Source: Anaeropeptidivorans aminofermentans (GTDB taxonomy: Bacteria > Bacillota > Clostridia > Lachnospirales > UBA5962). From it: 64,000 nucleotides of DNA. The stretch is taken from contig NZ_OW711693.1 of NCBI RefSeq assembly GCF_940670685.1, forward strand, positions 496,001 to 560,000, in the 5' to 3' direction. Both the position numbers and the translations under genes were made by a program. Shown here one piece after another: positions 27,128 to 36,019 of the stretch; position 1 is the first letter of the stretch, and each line of letters opens with the position of its first letter. Under the pieces are notes generated by a model, which did no database searches, was not told where the DNA came from, and was given only the letters and a program-made list of their open reading frames with translations.

Positions 27128-28009
27128 TTAAAAAGAATTTATTATTAAAAGATAAATATATGCCAAAAATGTCAAAATGAACAAAGGATTAATTAATTTC
27201 CTGGAACTTATATCAAAATCATTCAAGTTATTCAAAGCCTTCTTGTTATATGATATAAACTTGTTTAAAATATAAGTGAAAGGAAATACGGTTAATATGA
27301 ATATTGCCATAAGAGAGATAAGCATCTCCTTTGTACTTATATTTACGGCAGACTGAAGGCCGTTATCATTTAAGCCGATATATGATATACAACAGGAGGT
27401 AAAATTTATCACAAAATGCGCTATCACAGAGGAGTAAATAGATTTTGTAGAGCTTACTAAAATAGAGAATATAAAACCTATGAAAAAAGCATAGGAAAAC
27501 TGCTGAAGGTTCAGATGGACAAGTCCGAAAAATAAGCCGTTTAAAAGGGCGGCTTTGATAATATTCATATTTTTATATTGAGAAAAAAGAACCCCTCTAA
27601 AGGCAGCTTCCTCAAGCACAGCAGGTATGACTGCAAGGGAAAACGCAATATAATAAAAAGAATAGCCTTTAAGCTCCATTATCGTATCCGAAACATAATT
27701 TTTAAAAAATAAAGAAGAAAATCCGGCTACGGAATTCATCATAGGATACATAAAAAGGGTTATGGCAAGGATATAGCCTATGTTTTTGAAACTTAAGGGA
27801 TTGAGCATCAATAATTCAGTGAATTTCTTTCCGCTTATTAATTTATAAAGAAAAATAGGAACAACAAAGCTAAATGTGCTGTTGAGTATCAGTGATCCGG
27901 GCACAGAAATATCAATACGGGATTTTATATAATATAGAACGAAGCTTGCCATAAGCTGAGAAAAAAGCACCAATGGCATAAAATCAATTTTATATCTGAA
28001 TTTATTCAA
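27128..28009 (-). CDS. CPBP family intramembrane metalloprotease
   Basis: A 293-residue protein with about eight hydrophobic segments. CPBP (Abi) motifs are present: EEAAFRG near residue 140, FFGLVHLNLQQ near residue 173, and VIAHFVINF near residue 212, supplying the Glu, Arg and His residues of the membrane metal site. Substrate is unknown; relatives process CAAX-like proteins or protect against bacteriocins. Translation probably starts at TTG 28009, eight bases after AAGGAGG. Confidence 0.88.
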   Translation of the reverse strand: MNKFRYKIDFMPLVLFSQLMASFVLYYIKSRIDISVPGSLILNSTFSFVVPIFLYKLISGKKFTELLMLNPLSFKNIGYILAITLFMYPMMNSVAGFSSLFFKNYVSDTIMELKGYSFYYIAFSLAVIPAVLEEAAFRGVLFSQYKNMNIIKAALLNGLFFGLVHLNLQQFSYAFFIGFIFSILVSSTKSIYSSVIAHFVINFTSCCISYIGLNDNGLQSAVNISTKEMLISLMAIFILTVFPFTYILNKFISYNKKALNNLNDFDISSRKLINPLFILTFLAYIYLLIINSF

Positions 28010-28190
28010 TTATATGCCTCCTTAGAGTAATTAGAAATATTATACAATTATTTATAGATTGTGTATAGTAAATTTACTTTTATCATAAATATTGCCCCAG
28101 ACTCTTTGTTACCGTTGGTGATAAAGGTAAATTTACATCTTTGATTTTAATATAAGTTTAAAAAGGATAAACGTATAGTGGGGTGATTAT

Positions 28191-29321
28191 TTGAACGGTA
28201 ATATATCACAGACAGAAAATAAAAAGATTGACCTAGAAAATGTACGCCCGGGAATGGTTACGGCCAAGGAAGTAGTTTCCCAGTCGGGCACGGTGCTTCT
28301 TGCAAAGAATGTATTAATAAGCCAAGCAACCCTCAAAAAGCTTTTTGAAAGTGATGTAAAAGAAATAGTCGTAAAAAGAGTTAATATAAATATAGATAAA
28401 TTAGCTCAGAAAAAGGGAATGCAGGATTTTAACGAAGGTCCCGCCAAGCCGGTGGTTCCCGTTTCTGTTGCTGAAAGGCCTGATTTTCGAGAATTTGAGC
28501 AGGAATACGATAAAAAGTTCGAAGTGGCAAAGGATACCCTTAAAGCCATAAGCGACGGGGCCCAAATTGACCTTGATGAGCTTACTGAGTTTACAGACGG
28601 CATTATAAACAAGCTTAAATGTAAATCAGATATATTGACATTCATCGGCTTTTTAAAATCCTATGATGAATATACTTTTAGCCACAGCAGCAACGTCGCC
28701 CTTTTATGCAATCTTTTTGCTTCATGGCTTCGTTTAAGCGATGAAGAAACAACTTATCTTACCGCCGCAGGATTTTTGCATGACATAGGAAAGCTTAAAA
28801 TCCCTCACTCTATCCTTAATAAGCAAACAAGGCTTACGGATAAGGAATATGAAATAATGAAAAAGCATACGATTTTAGGCTATCGTATTTTACAAACTCA
28901 AAATATACCAAATGAAATAAAGCTGGGCGCTCTTATGCACCATGAGAAAATAGACGGAACAGGTTACCCTTTGGGGGTTACCCATGAAAAAATAAGCAAA
29001 TATGCAAGAATTATTGCCATATGCGACATATATGACGCCATGACCTCCGACAGGGTATATAGAGGGCGCATATGTCCTTTTGAGGTAATAAAGAAATTTC
29101 AAATATCAAGCTACGGCGAACTGGATACTACATATCTTTTGGTTTTTCTTAAAAATATCGCCTATACCTATTATGGCAGCTGGGTTAAATTAAACGACGG
29201 AAGAAGCGGTGAAATTGTTTTCATAAACCCTACAGATCTTTCAAGGCCTATGGTAAGAGTCGGCGAGGAAATAATAGACCTTCACGAAAGAGAAGAATTG
29301 GATATTATAGGGGTTATATAA
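28191..29321 (+). CDS. HD-GYP domain cyclic-di-GMP phosphodiesterase
   Basis: A 376-residue cytosolic protein. Residues 15-70 resemble the DUF3391-like segment often found before HD-GYP domains (VRPGMVTAKEVVSQSGTVLL). The HD-GYP domain has HSSNVALLCN, FLHDIGKLKIPHSILNK, KKHTILGYRIL, HHEKIDGTGYPLG and CDIYDAMTSDRVYRG. All metal ligands look intact, so it should degrade cyclic-di-GMP. The start is TTG 28191 with GGGGTGA five bases upstream. The upstream gap holds a TAGTAAATTTAC-ended repeat (28069-28135). Confidence 0.92.
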   Translation: MNGNISQTENKKIDLENVRPGMVTAKEVVSQSGTVLLAKNVLISQATLKKLFESDVKEIVVKRVNINIDKLAQKKGMQDFNEGPAKPVVPVSVAERPDFREFEQEYDKKFEVAKDTLKAISDGAQIDLDELTEFTDGIINKLKCKSDILTFIGFLKSYDEYTFSHSSNVALLCNLFASWLRLSDEETTYLTAAGFLHDIGKLKIPHSILNKQTRLTDKEYEIMKKHTILGYRILQTQNIPNEIKLGALMHHEKIDGTGYPLGVTHEKISKYARIIAICDIYDAMTSDRVYRGRICPFEVIKKFQISSYGELDTTYLLVFLKNIAYTYYGSWVKLNDGRSGEIVFINPTDLSRPMVRVGEEIIDLHEREELDIIGVI

Positions 29322-29343
29322 TCTTATCAATGCTAAAAATAAA

Positions 29344-29371
29344 GGGCAGGTTTTAGACCTGTCTTTTTTGT
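29344..29371 (+). terminator. Terminator after the HD-GYP gene
   Basis: GGCAGGT and ACCTGTC form a stem with a TTTTAG loop followed by TTTTTT, 22 bases after the stop codon. Confidence 0.82.
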
Positions 29372-29595
29372 TTTCAGGTGGCTGTGAGCCAAGGATAAAC
29401 GCATGAAAGCATTTGTCCTGGAGCCAAAATAAAATTTTGGCGATACACTGTAGGAAGATTTACAAAGTTCCAAGAGAAACTTTGTAAATCTTTGCAATTT
29501 GATGGAAGTAAGTCCCATCAAATTGCTTAAAGTCTGCGACGCTAAAATCAAAATCTTGTTTAGGATTTTTCATGCATTTGTCGTATTATAAGGCC
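29372..29595. repeat. Multi-hairpin repeat, copy 1
   Basis: At least five successive perfect or near-perfect hairpins: GGATAAACGC region, GCCAAAAT/ATTTTGGC, GATTTACAAAGT/ACTTTGTAAATC, GCAATTTGATGG/CCATCAAATTGC and AAAATC/GATTTT. A degraded second copy lies at 58985-59190. From 29600 to 29836 two further hairpins occur (TGCTTTACAA type) but no gene. Confidence 0.55.
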
Positions 29596-29836
29596 GCTTG
29601 CTTAAAAAAGATTTATAAGCATGGGATTATGTCTTTTTTAAGTTCACCCACTTTGCTTTACAAGCATATATTTGTAAAGCATTTTAAGCCAGCTTAGTAT
29701 AAATTGACTTTTTCTCCCGATGCTAATATAATTAAGCCCATAATCAAAAGACCGATGCTTTATATCTATAAAAGGCGCCTATACTGGCCTTAAATAGATA
29801 TTCAGCCATCGGTTTAAAATATGCTTGGAGGTAATC

Positions 29837-30607
29837 ATGCTGGATTTTGGTAATATAAATATTTATGTTTTTGATTCTGCGGAGGAAATAGGCGTAAAGG
29901 CGGCGATGCTCCTTTCGGAAACCATAAAGGAAAATCATAAAAGCAATGTTTGCTTTGCCACGGGAGGCTCTCCTGTAGGTATGTATAAGGAGCTTATAAA
30001 GCTTTATAATGAAAAGGCTGTGGACTTTTCAGGCATCAGGGCTTTTAACCTTGACGAATATTATCCTATTCAGAAATCCAATTCCCAGTCCTATGACTAT
30101 TTTATGAAAGACAATCTTTTTAACCATATTAATATTGATTTTAACAATCAATTTATTCCTAACGGTGAGACGAAAGACGTGGATAAAGAATGCAAAGACT
30201 ATGACAAGCTCATAGAAGAAAACGGCGGCATCGACTTTCAAATATTAGGCATCGGAACAAACGGCCATATAGGCTTTAACGAGCCTTCCAAGTCCTTTAA
30301 GGCCAATACTCATTTGGTAGAGCTTGCGGAAAGCACAATAAACGCCAATTCAAGGTTTTTTGATTCTATGGAAGAGGTTCCAAAATATGGTATCACCATG
30401 GGTATAAAATCCATTATGATGAGCAAGAGAATTATTCTGATAGCTTATGGGGAGAATAAGGCAGAAGCCATCTATAAGGCTTTTTTTGAAGATGTAACCC
30501 CCGAAATGCCCGCTTCCATACTTCAGTTTCACCGTAATGTTACGGTGCTTTTAGATAAGGGGGCCGCAAAGCTTGTAGAGGAAAAATTTAAAGCCCGAAA
30601 TAAGTAA
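29837..30607 (+). CDS. nagB: Glucosamine-6-phosphate deaminase
   Basis: A 256-residue enzyme converting glucosamine 6-phosphate to fructose 6-phosphate and ammonia. It shows CFATGGSPVGMYKELI, AFNLDEYYPI with the catalytic Asp, and GIGTNGHIGFNEPSKSF near residue 135. The start is ATG 29837, five bases after TTGGAGG; an in-frame TTG four codons upstream overlaps that site. Its partner nagA is 18 kb away on the other strand. Confidence 0.97.
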   Translation: MLDFGNINIYVFDSAEEIGVKAAMLLSETIKENHKSNVCFATGGSPVGMYKELIKLYNEKAVDFSGIRAFNLDEYYPIQKSNSQSYDYFMKDNLFNHINIDFNNQFIPNGETKDVDKECKDYDKLIEENGGIDFQILGIGTNGHIGFNEPSKSFKANTHLVELAESTINANSRFFDSMEEVPKYGITMGIKSIMMSKRIILIAYGENKAEAIYKAFFEDVTPEMPASILQFHRNVTVLLDKGAAKLVEEKFKARNK

Positions 30608-30636
30608 TCAGGCAGGAAATAAATATAATGAAATAT

Positions 30637-30670
30637 AAGGCAGATAGCAAAGGCGCTATCTGCCTTTATT
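30637..30670 (+). terminator. Terminator after nagB
   Basis: AAGGCAGATAGC and GCTATCTGCCTT form a 12-bp stem with a short loop, followed by TATT. The T run is weak but the stem is strong. Confidence 0.7.
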
Positions 30671-30696
30671 GATTACGAAAAGGCAAATTTATATAA

Positions 30697-30925
30697 TTTT
30701 AGTAAAATAGATTTAAGGCAGTAACAAGAAACGATTTTTCATAAACGGCTTAATACAATAGAAACGCTTATATTAAGCCATTCATAGCCAACAAAGATGA
30801 AAAGAACTTTGGCTATAAGGGAACGTTCACCTGAAAACACTTTTATAGCTTTGCTGTAAGTATTTTCAGGTTTACTAAGTATAAAATATACGGTTTTTGT
30901 TCCTCCAATCAAATTATTTTACTGC
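30697..30925. repeat. Composite family B element with inserted hairpin module
   Basis: Family B ends (TTTTAGTAAAATA and TATTTTACTG) and core (ATTTTTCATAAACGGC) are split, after the string GCCATTCA, by a 100-bp module beginning TAGCCAACAAAGATG and ending TTTACTAAGTATA. The copy at 62455 carries the same module at the same point. Confidence 0.6.
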
Positions 30926-31083
30926 CTGCCTTATTTAAAGAAACAGCTGAAGAAAAGAGGGCGGAATGGTTTAAGAAAGCACTGTGGACTTTAGAAAGTA
31001 ACGGTTTGATGTCTTTCCAGTCCAGATGTCATTTTCAGATTATATTATTTTTTAAATTATAGAGGGGTATGTAAAAAAGTTTT

Positions 31084-31160
31084 CGTCAATTTACTTTTAT
31101 TTGATTTCATGCTGTTTCGGGCCATAGCGGTACAGATGAAATAAAAGTAAATTAACTATA
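31084..31160. repeat. Short palindromic repeat upstream of superoxide dismutase
   Basis: GTCAATTTACTTTTATTT and AAATAAAAGTAAATTAAC form long inverted arms around about 40 bases. Similar arms occur at 28069 and 37880. The gap between nagB and this gene has no other coding sequence. Confidence 0.5.
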
Positions 31161-31249
31161 TTATTTTGGGCAGGCCTTTTGTTTTACACGTATTTAATTT
31201 CCATGAATATACTATATATAGAGAAAATTATAAAATGAAAGGTGATTCT

Positions 31250-31897
31250 ATGAATGAACACTATCCCTTCGTAAATCCGCCCCTGCCTTACGCATATGAT
31301 GCCCTTGAGCCTTTTATCGATACAAAGACCATGCATCTCCATCATGACAGACATTTGCAGACCTATGTAAATAATCTTAATGATGCCCTTAAGGATTATC
31401 CCCAGCTCCAAAGCTGGTCTCTGGAGAGGCTTATATATAATGCAGGGAGACTTCCTCTTGCTGTCCGCCAGACTATAATAAATAACGCAGGCGGTGTCTA
31501 TAACCATATTTTATATTTTAACGGCATGATAAACCCGTCGGAAGGCCTTCGAAGAGGAAAGCTTTATTCGGCTATTGTAAAGGACTTCGGCACTGTTGAT
31601 AATTTTTTAGAAGAACTTAAGAATCAAGCATTATCCGTATTTGGTTCAGGGTATGCATGGCTTGTAGTTACGCCCTGGGGAAATCTGAGAATAGTGACAT
31701 CGGCAAACCAGAACACGCCCATTGCCCAAAACCTTTGCCCTGTTTTAACGACCGATGTGTGGGAGCATGCTTATTATCTTAAGCATTATAATGAAAGAGC
31801 GGCCTACATTGACGATTGGCTCAAAGTAGTGAACTGGAAGAAGGCGGAGGAGCTTTACAATAATTGTATTTCAGGTACAAAAGGTACTCAAAGGTAA
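31250..31897 (+). CDS. Iron/manganese superoxide dismutase family protein
   Basis: A 215-residue protein. PPLPYAYDALEPFIDTKTM and HLHHDRHLQTYV give the first metal His; NHILYFNGM the second; TDVWEHAYYLKHYNERAAY the conserved Asp and His. Arms and spacing fit the family that dismutates superoxide in the cytosol. GNLRIVTSANQNTPIAQ replaces the more usual ending, so metal choice is not predictable. The start is ATG 31250, seven bases after AAAGG; a longer reading has no ribosome site. Confidence 0.93.
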   Translation: MNEHYPFVNPPLPYAYDALEPFIDTKTMHLHHDRHLQTYVNNLNDALKDYPQLQSWSLERLIYNAGRLPLAVRQTIINNAGGVYNHILYFNGMINPSEGLRRGKLYSAIVKDFGTVDNFLEELKNQALSVFGSGYAWLVVTPWGNLRIVTSANQNTPIAQNLCPVLTTDVWEHAYYLKHYNERAAYIDDWLKVVNWKKAEELYNNCISGTKGTQR

Positions 31898-31972
31898 TTG
31901 GCCGGTTTTAGAAGGTTTGTATTATTCTTTGGGGCTGCAGTATTTAATGTATCATTGAACAAAAGGAAAGCA

Positions 31973-32068
31973 GCCGCAAAAGCCTATTCCGAATATAAGC
32001 CTTTTGTGGCATTTATTTGCTTATTTTATTATAATTTGCCTTTTCGGGTCGGATAAATCCGGCCCGAA
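31973..32068 (+). terminator. Two terminator-like hairpins after superoxide dismutase
   Basis: The first pairs GCCGCAAAAG with CTTTTGTGGC (31973-32010) and is followed by a T-rich stretch. The second pairs TTCGGGTCGGAT with ATCCGGCCCGAA (32043-32068). Either could end the transcript. Confidence 0.5.
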
Positions 32069-32189
32069 GGTCATTTTACCGAGCAGCGGGGGCTTTCGAA
32101 CCCTTAGTAAGGTATTTCTTGAAATATAATTGATGTTTCATACTTTTCCAGTAAAAATTATAAGGTTTTAAAATATAATTTATAGCAAC

Positions 32190-32315
32190 TATAGCAAAAC
32201 AATGAATTAGCGTAACAAAAACCGTATATTTTGAATGGCTTAAAATAGCGATTCTATATTTTAAGCCGTTTATGAAAAATAGGTTTTGTTTCTGCCTTAA
32301 TCTTGTTTTGCTGTA
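32190..32315. repeat. Family B palindromic element, copy 4 (inverted)
   Basis: Almost identical to the nested copy at 22867: TATAGCAAAACAATGAATTA at one end and CTTGTTTTGCTGTA at the other. The rest of the 823-bp gap before iscR (32320-32640) is AT-rich and empty of genes. Confidence 0.7.
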
Positions 32316-32642
32316 AATAAAGTAATGCAAGAATATGTTCTTAGTATTATTTTATTCAGCCTGCGCATCTTATGGCATTTGTGGAAAAAGCTGATAATTT
32401 GATATTTGCCTTATTTAAGCAAACGGCTCTAGTACAGAATTATATTTATATTAAGCCAACTTAATAATATAAGTTAAAGCCTATGAATGGTTGTTAAGTA
32501 AATGTCTTTTTATAGTAAACAAAGAAGCTTTATTTTTGTTAGCTATAAAATAGCATTTAAATATGTAAATCTTTATAATATCAGGTTTATTTCTTCAAAT
32601 TTATCCACTATATTTTCTTTTTTTTAATTCCTACTAAAATAC

Positions 32643-32671
32643 TTGACATTGAAAATGTTAGATGATATTCT
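32643..32671 (+). promoter_or_regulatory. Probable promoter of the iscR operon
   Basis: TTGACA (32643-32648), 17-base spacer, then TATTCT (32666-32671), 49 bases before the iscR start. The spacing is ideal for the housekeeping sigma factor. IscR self-regulation at this site is plausible but no operator was defined. Confidence 0.7.
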
Positions 32672-32720
32672 GTAAAAGATGAATTCCCAGTGCTTTGGTA
32701 GGATATAATGAGGTGATGAA

Positions 32721-33158
32721 ATGAAAATTTCCACAAAGGGCAGATATGGCTTAAAAGCAATGATAGATATTGCCGCGTGGAGCGACGATAAATGTGTGAG
32801 CTTGAAAAGTGTTGCCGAAAGGATTGGAATATCGGAAAGCTATCTTGAGCAGCTTGTGATGAAGCTCAGGAAGGCGGGCCTTGTGGAAAGCATCAGAGGT
32901 GCTCAAGGGGGCTATATGCTTGCGAAGGAGGCTTCTCAAATAACTGTCGGAGATATTTTGACGGTGATGGAAGGCTCTCTTTTTCCCGTGGAATGCCTTG
33001 ATGAAAATTCTGAATGTTCCTGCGGAATCGGCTTATGTGATACCTGTGTTACAAGGCCTGTATGGGAGAAAATATATGATTCCTTATGGGGTGTAGTTGA
33101 TTCTATTACCATTAAGGATCTTGCAGAACAATATAAATTAGGTAAAAGCTATATTTAG
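32721..33158 (+). CDS. iscR: Rrf2-family transcriptional regulator, IscR-like
   Basis: A 145-residue winged-helix regulator starting [18 protein letters not shown]. The recognition helix region is [18 protein letters not shown], followed by [11 protein letters not shown]. Cysteines in [20 protein letters not shown] could bind an Fe-S cluster as in IscR, so it probably senses Fe-S status and controls the genes that follow. GAGGTGATGAA precedes the ATG. nifS begins 11 bp after its stop. Confidence 0.93.
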   Translation: MKISTKGRYGLKAMIDIAAWSDDKCVSLKSVAERIGISESYLEQLVMKLRKAGLVESIRGAQGGYMLAKEASQITVGDILTVMEGSLFPVECLDENSECSCGIGLCDTCVTRPVWEKIYDSLWGVVDSITIKDLAEQYKLGKSYI

Positions 33159-33169
33159 GGAGTGGAGCA

Positions 33170-34351
33170 ATGAAAACAAATATTTATTTTGACAATGCCG
33201 CAACAACAAAAGTGCGGGAAGAAGTTTTCAACGAAATGAGACCTTTTCTGGAAAGTCAATACGGAAACCCTTCAAGCATTTACACCATTGCAAGAGAAAG
33301 CAAAATTTCTATGGAAAAGGCAAGAGAGCAGGTTGCCAAGGCTTTGGGGGCAGAGCCTATGGAAATCTACTTTACAGGAAGCGGAACAGAAGCGGATAAC
33401 TGGGCTATAAAAAGCATTGCCGAGTCTAAAAAGCCCAAAGGAAATCATATTATAACAACGAATATAGAGCATCACGCTGTTTTGCATACCTGTGAATATC
33501 TTGAGAAAAACGGCTATGAGGTAACGTATCTTCCCGTTAACGAAGAGGGATTGGTAACTGCGGAGCAGGTAAAGGACGCCATAAAGGACGAGACTATACT
33601 CATTTCCATCATGTTTGCAAATAATGAAATCGGAACGATTATGCCTATAAAAGAAATCGGAAAAATTGCAAAAGAAAAGGGCATTCTGCTCCACACTGAC
33701 GCCGTTCAGGCAGTGGGCCATGTGCCCATAGACGTAAATGCGCTTAATATTGACCTTCTTACTTTATCTGCTCATAAGCTTTACGGGCCTAAGGGCGTAG
33801 GCGCGCTTTACGCAAGAAAGGGCATCGTTTTAAGGCCCTTTATTCACGGCGGCGCGCAGGAAAGAGGAAGGCGTGCCGGAACGGAAAATGTAGCCGGAAT
33901 CGTAGGTCTTGGGAAAGCTATAGAGCTTATGGGAGAAGAAATGGAAGAGGAAATAACAAGGCTTACGGCACTTAGAAACAGGGCTATTGACGGCCTTACT
34001 TCTAAAATACCCTACTGCCGTTTAAACGGTGACAGAGACAGCAGGCTTCCCGGGAACTTAAATCTTTCCTTTGAGTTTATTGAAGGTGAATCCATGCTTT
34101 TGCTTTTGGATATGAAGGGCATAGCGGCATCAAGCGGCTCTGCCTGCACATCGGGAAGCCTTGATCCTTCCCATGTTCTTCTGGCAATTGGCCTCCCTCA
34201 TGAAAAGGCCCACGGCTCCTTAAGAATATCCTTGGGAAGATATAACACAAAAGAAGAAATTGAATATCTCATAGAGACTCTTCCCCCTATTGTTGAAAGA
34301 TTAAGGGAAATGTCTCCTTTGTATGAAGATTTTTTAAATAAAGATAAATAA
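33170..34351 (+). CDS. nifS: Cysteine desulfurase (NifS/IscS type)
   Basis: A 393-residue PLP enzyme that removes sulfur from cysteine for Fe-S clusters and tRNA thiolation. It shows [14 protein letters not shown], the PLP lysine in [12 protein letters not shown] near residue 202, and the mobile catalytic Cys loop in [17 protein letters not shown] near residue 322, typical of group I enzymes. It lies in the iscR-nifS-nifU-mnmA operon. Confidence 0.97.
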   Translation: MKTNIYFDNAATTKVREEVFNEMRPFLESQYGNPSSIYTIARESKISMEKAREQVAKALGAEPMEIYFTGSGTEADNWAIKSIAESKKPKGNHIITTNIEHHAVLHTCEYLEKNGYEVTYLPVNEEGLVTAEQVKDAIKDETILISIMFANNEIGTIMPIKEIGKIAKEKGILLHTDAVQAVGHVPIDVNALNIDLLTLSAHKLYGPKGVGALYARKGIVLRPFIHGGAQERGRRAGTENVAGIVGLGKAIELMGEEMEEEITRLTALRNRAIDGLTSKIPYCRLNGDRDSRLPGNLNLSFEFIEGESMLLLLDMKGIAASSGSACTSGSLDPSHVLLAIGLPHEKAHGSLRISLGRYNTKEEIEYLIETLPPIVERLREMSPLYEDFLNKDK

Positions 34352-34360
34352 GAAATAAAA

Positions 34361-34385
34361 TGCGGAACAGGCCGCCTGTTCCGCA
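34361..34385. other. Hairpin between nifS and nifU
   Basis: TGCGGAACAG and CTGTTCCGCA form a perfect stem. On the plus strand it is followed by AAAAAG, so it should not stop transcription of the operon; on the minus strand it is followed by TTTTATTT. An intercistronic processing or stability role is possible. Confidence 0.5.
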
Positions 34386-34422
34386 AAAAGCCTTATTATA
34401 CACACGACAAGGAGAGAAAGAT

Positions 34423-34860
34423 ATGATGTACAGCGAAAAGGTAATGGATCATTTCAGCAATCCCAGAAATATGGGTGAGATAAAAGATGCAAGCGGCGTA
34501 GGAACCGTAGGAAATGCCAAATGCGGAGATATAATGAAAGTATACCTTAAAATAGAAAATAATATTGTTGAGGACGTTAAATTTAAAACCTTTGGCTGCG
34601 GTGCAGCCGTAGCAACAAGCAGTATGGCTACGGAGCTTATTAAAGGAAAATCTGTTGAAGATGCTTTGAAAATAACAAATAAGGCTGTTATGGAAGCTCT
34701 TGACGGGCTTCCCCCTGTAAAGGTTCATTGTTCTGTTCTCGCGGAAGAGGCGATTCATGCCGCTCTTTGGGATTACGCGCAAAAAAATAATCTTGTGATC
34801 GCAGGTTTAAAGCCTCCTTCAGACGAGGAGCATGATCACGGGGATATTTTTCAGGAATAG
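34423..34860 (+). CDS. nifU: Fe-S cluster scaffold, NifU/IscU N-terminal type
   Basis: A 145-residue scaffold on which Fe-S clusters are built with sulfur from NifS. MMYSEKVMDHFSNPRNMGEI opens the protein; the three cluster cysteines are in NAKCGDIM, FGCGAAVA and VHCSVLAEEAI. It lacks the ferredoxin and C-terminal domains of full NifU. The start is ATG 34423 with AAGGAGAG six bases upstream. mnmA begins 8 bp after the stop. Confidence 0.95.
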   Translation: MMYSEKVMDHFSNPRNMGEIKDASGVGTVGNAKCGDIMKVYLKIENNIVEDVKFKTFGCGAAVATSSMATELIKGKSVEDALKITNKAVMEALDGLPPVKVHCSVLAEEAIHAALWDYAQKNNLVIAGLKPPSDEEHDHGDIFQE

Positions 34861-34868
34861 GTGAAGAA

Positions 34869-35951
34869 ATGGCTGAAAAGGTAGTAATGGCAATGTCCGG
34901 CGGAGTTGACAGCTCCGTCGGCGCCTATCTTTTAAAAAAGCAGGGCTATGACGTAATAGGCGTAACCATGCAAATATGGCAGGACGAAAAAAGATGCGAT
35001 ATCGAGGATAAGGGCGGTTGCTGCGGCTTGAGTGCCGTTGAAGATGCAAGAAAAGTATGCGCTGACCTGGATATTCCTTTTTATGTATTTAATTTTAAAC
35101 AGATTTTCAAGGATAAGGTAATTAATTATTTTATAGATGAGTATTATTTGGGAAGGACGCCCAATCCCTGTATTGCATGCAATAAACATGTAAAATGGGA
35201 AGCTCTTCTTGCAAGAGCTCTTTTCATGGAGGCCCAATATATTGCTACAGGCCATTATGCTAAAATAACAGAGCTTAAAAATGGGCGATATGCCCTTCAA
35301 ATGGATTTTAATAATCCAAAGGATCAGACATATGCGCTCTATGGCCTAACGCAGTTCCAATTGAAACATACGCTGATGCCTCTTTCAGGAATAGAAAAAG
35401 ATGAGGTGCGTTCCATTGCAAAGGAAATCGGCCTAAAGGTATTTAATAAGCCCGACAGTCAAGAGATATGCTTTATAAGCGATAATAATTACGGCGGATT
35501 TATTGAGGAAGAAGGGGGTAAAAAAATACTTCCCGGAAACTTCGTAAATACAGACGGGGATATTATAGGAAAACACAAAGGTATAGTCCACTATACGGTC
35601 GGTCAAAGAAAGGGTCTTGGCATCGCTTTTGGAAAGCCTATGTTTGTAAAGGAAATCAACCCGTTAACAAATGAGGTTGTGCTTTCTGAAAATAAGGAGC
35701 TTTTTTCTGAAGGCCTTATGGCATCGGATATAAATTATATGGCGGTTGAATCTGTAAAGGAGCCTATGGAGGCCTACGCAAAAATTCGATACTCCCATAA
35801 GCCTGTATTATCCGAAATTACTGCTCAAGGGGAAAATATTCTCTGTAAATTTAAGGAGTCCCAAAGAGCCGTAACCCCCGGTCAGGCAGCGGTATTTTAC
35901 GATAAAGACGGAAATATTCTCTGCGGCGGGGTTATAGAGAGGGCTGTGTAA
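34869..35951 (+). CDS. mnmA: tRNA-specific 2-thiouridylase MnmA
   Basis: A 360-residue enzyme that thiolates U34 of Lys, Glu and Gln tRNAs using sulfur from the desulfurase upstream. It has the PP-loop AMSGGVDSSVGAYLL, the catalytic cysteines in GRTPNPCIACNKHVKW and QEICFISDNNYGGF, and HYTVGQRKGLGI. An extra CCGLSAVEDARKVC segment is a normal family feature. TAGGTGA precedes the ATG. Confidence 0.97.
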   Translation: MAEKVVMAMSGGVDSSVGAYLLKKQGYDVIGVTMQIWQDEKRCDIEDKGGCCGLSAVEDARKVCADLDIPFYVFNFKQIFKDKVINYFIDEYYLGRTPNPCIACNKHVKWEALLARALFMEAQYIATGHYAKITELKNGRYALQMDFNNPKDQTYALYGLTQFQLKHTLMPLSGIEKDEVRSIAKEIGLKVFNKPDSQEICFISDNNYGGFIEEEGGKKILPGNFVNTDGDIIGKHKGIVHYTVGQRKGLGIAFGKPMFVKEINPLTNEVVLSENKELFSEGLMASDINYMAVESVKEPMEAYAKIRYSHKPVLSEITAQGENILCKFKESQRAVTPGQAAVFYDKDGNILCGGVIERAV

Positions 35952-35975
35952 TTATACTTAAAGATAGGTTACAAA

Positions 35976-36012
35976 AAAGAAGGTCGCACGTAAAACGTGC
36001 GGCCTTCTTTTG
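35976..36012. terminator. Bidirectional terminator between mnmA and the thioredoxin-repeat gene
   Basis: AGAAGGTCGCACGT and ACGTGCGGCCTTCT form a strong stem (one G-T pair) with a T run on the plus strand and a TTTTTTGT tail on the minus strand. It lies between convergent genes. Confidence 0.88.
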
Positions 36013-36019
36013 TATTCAT

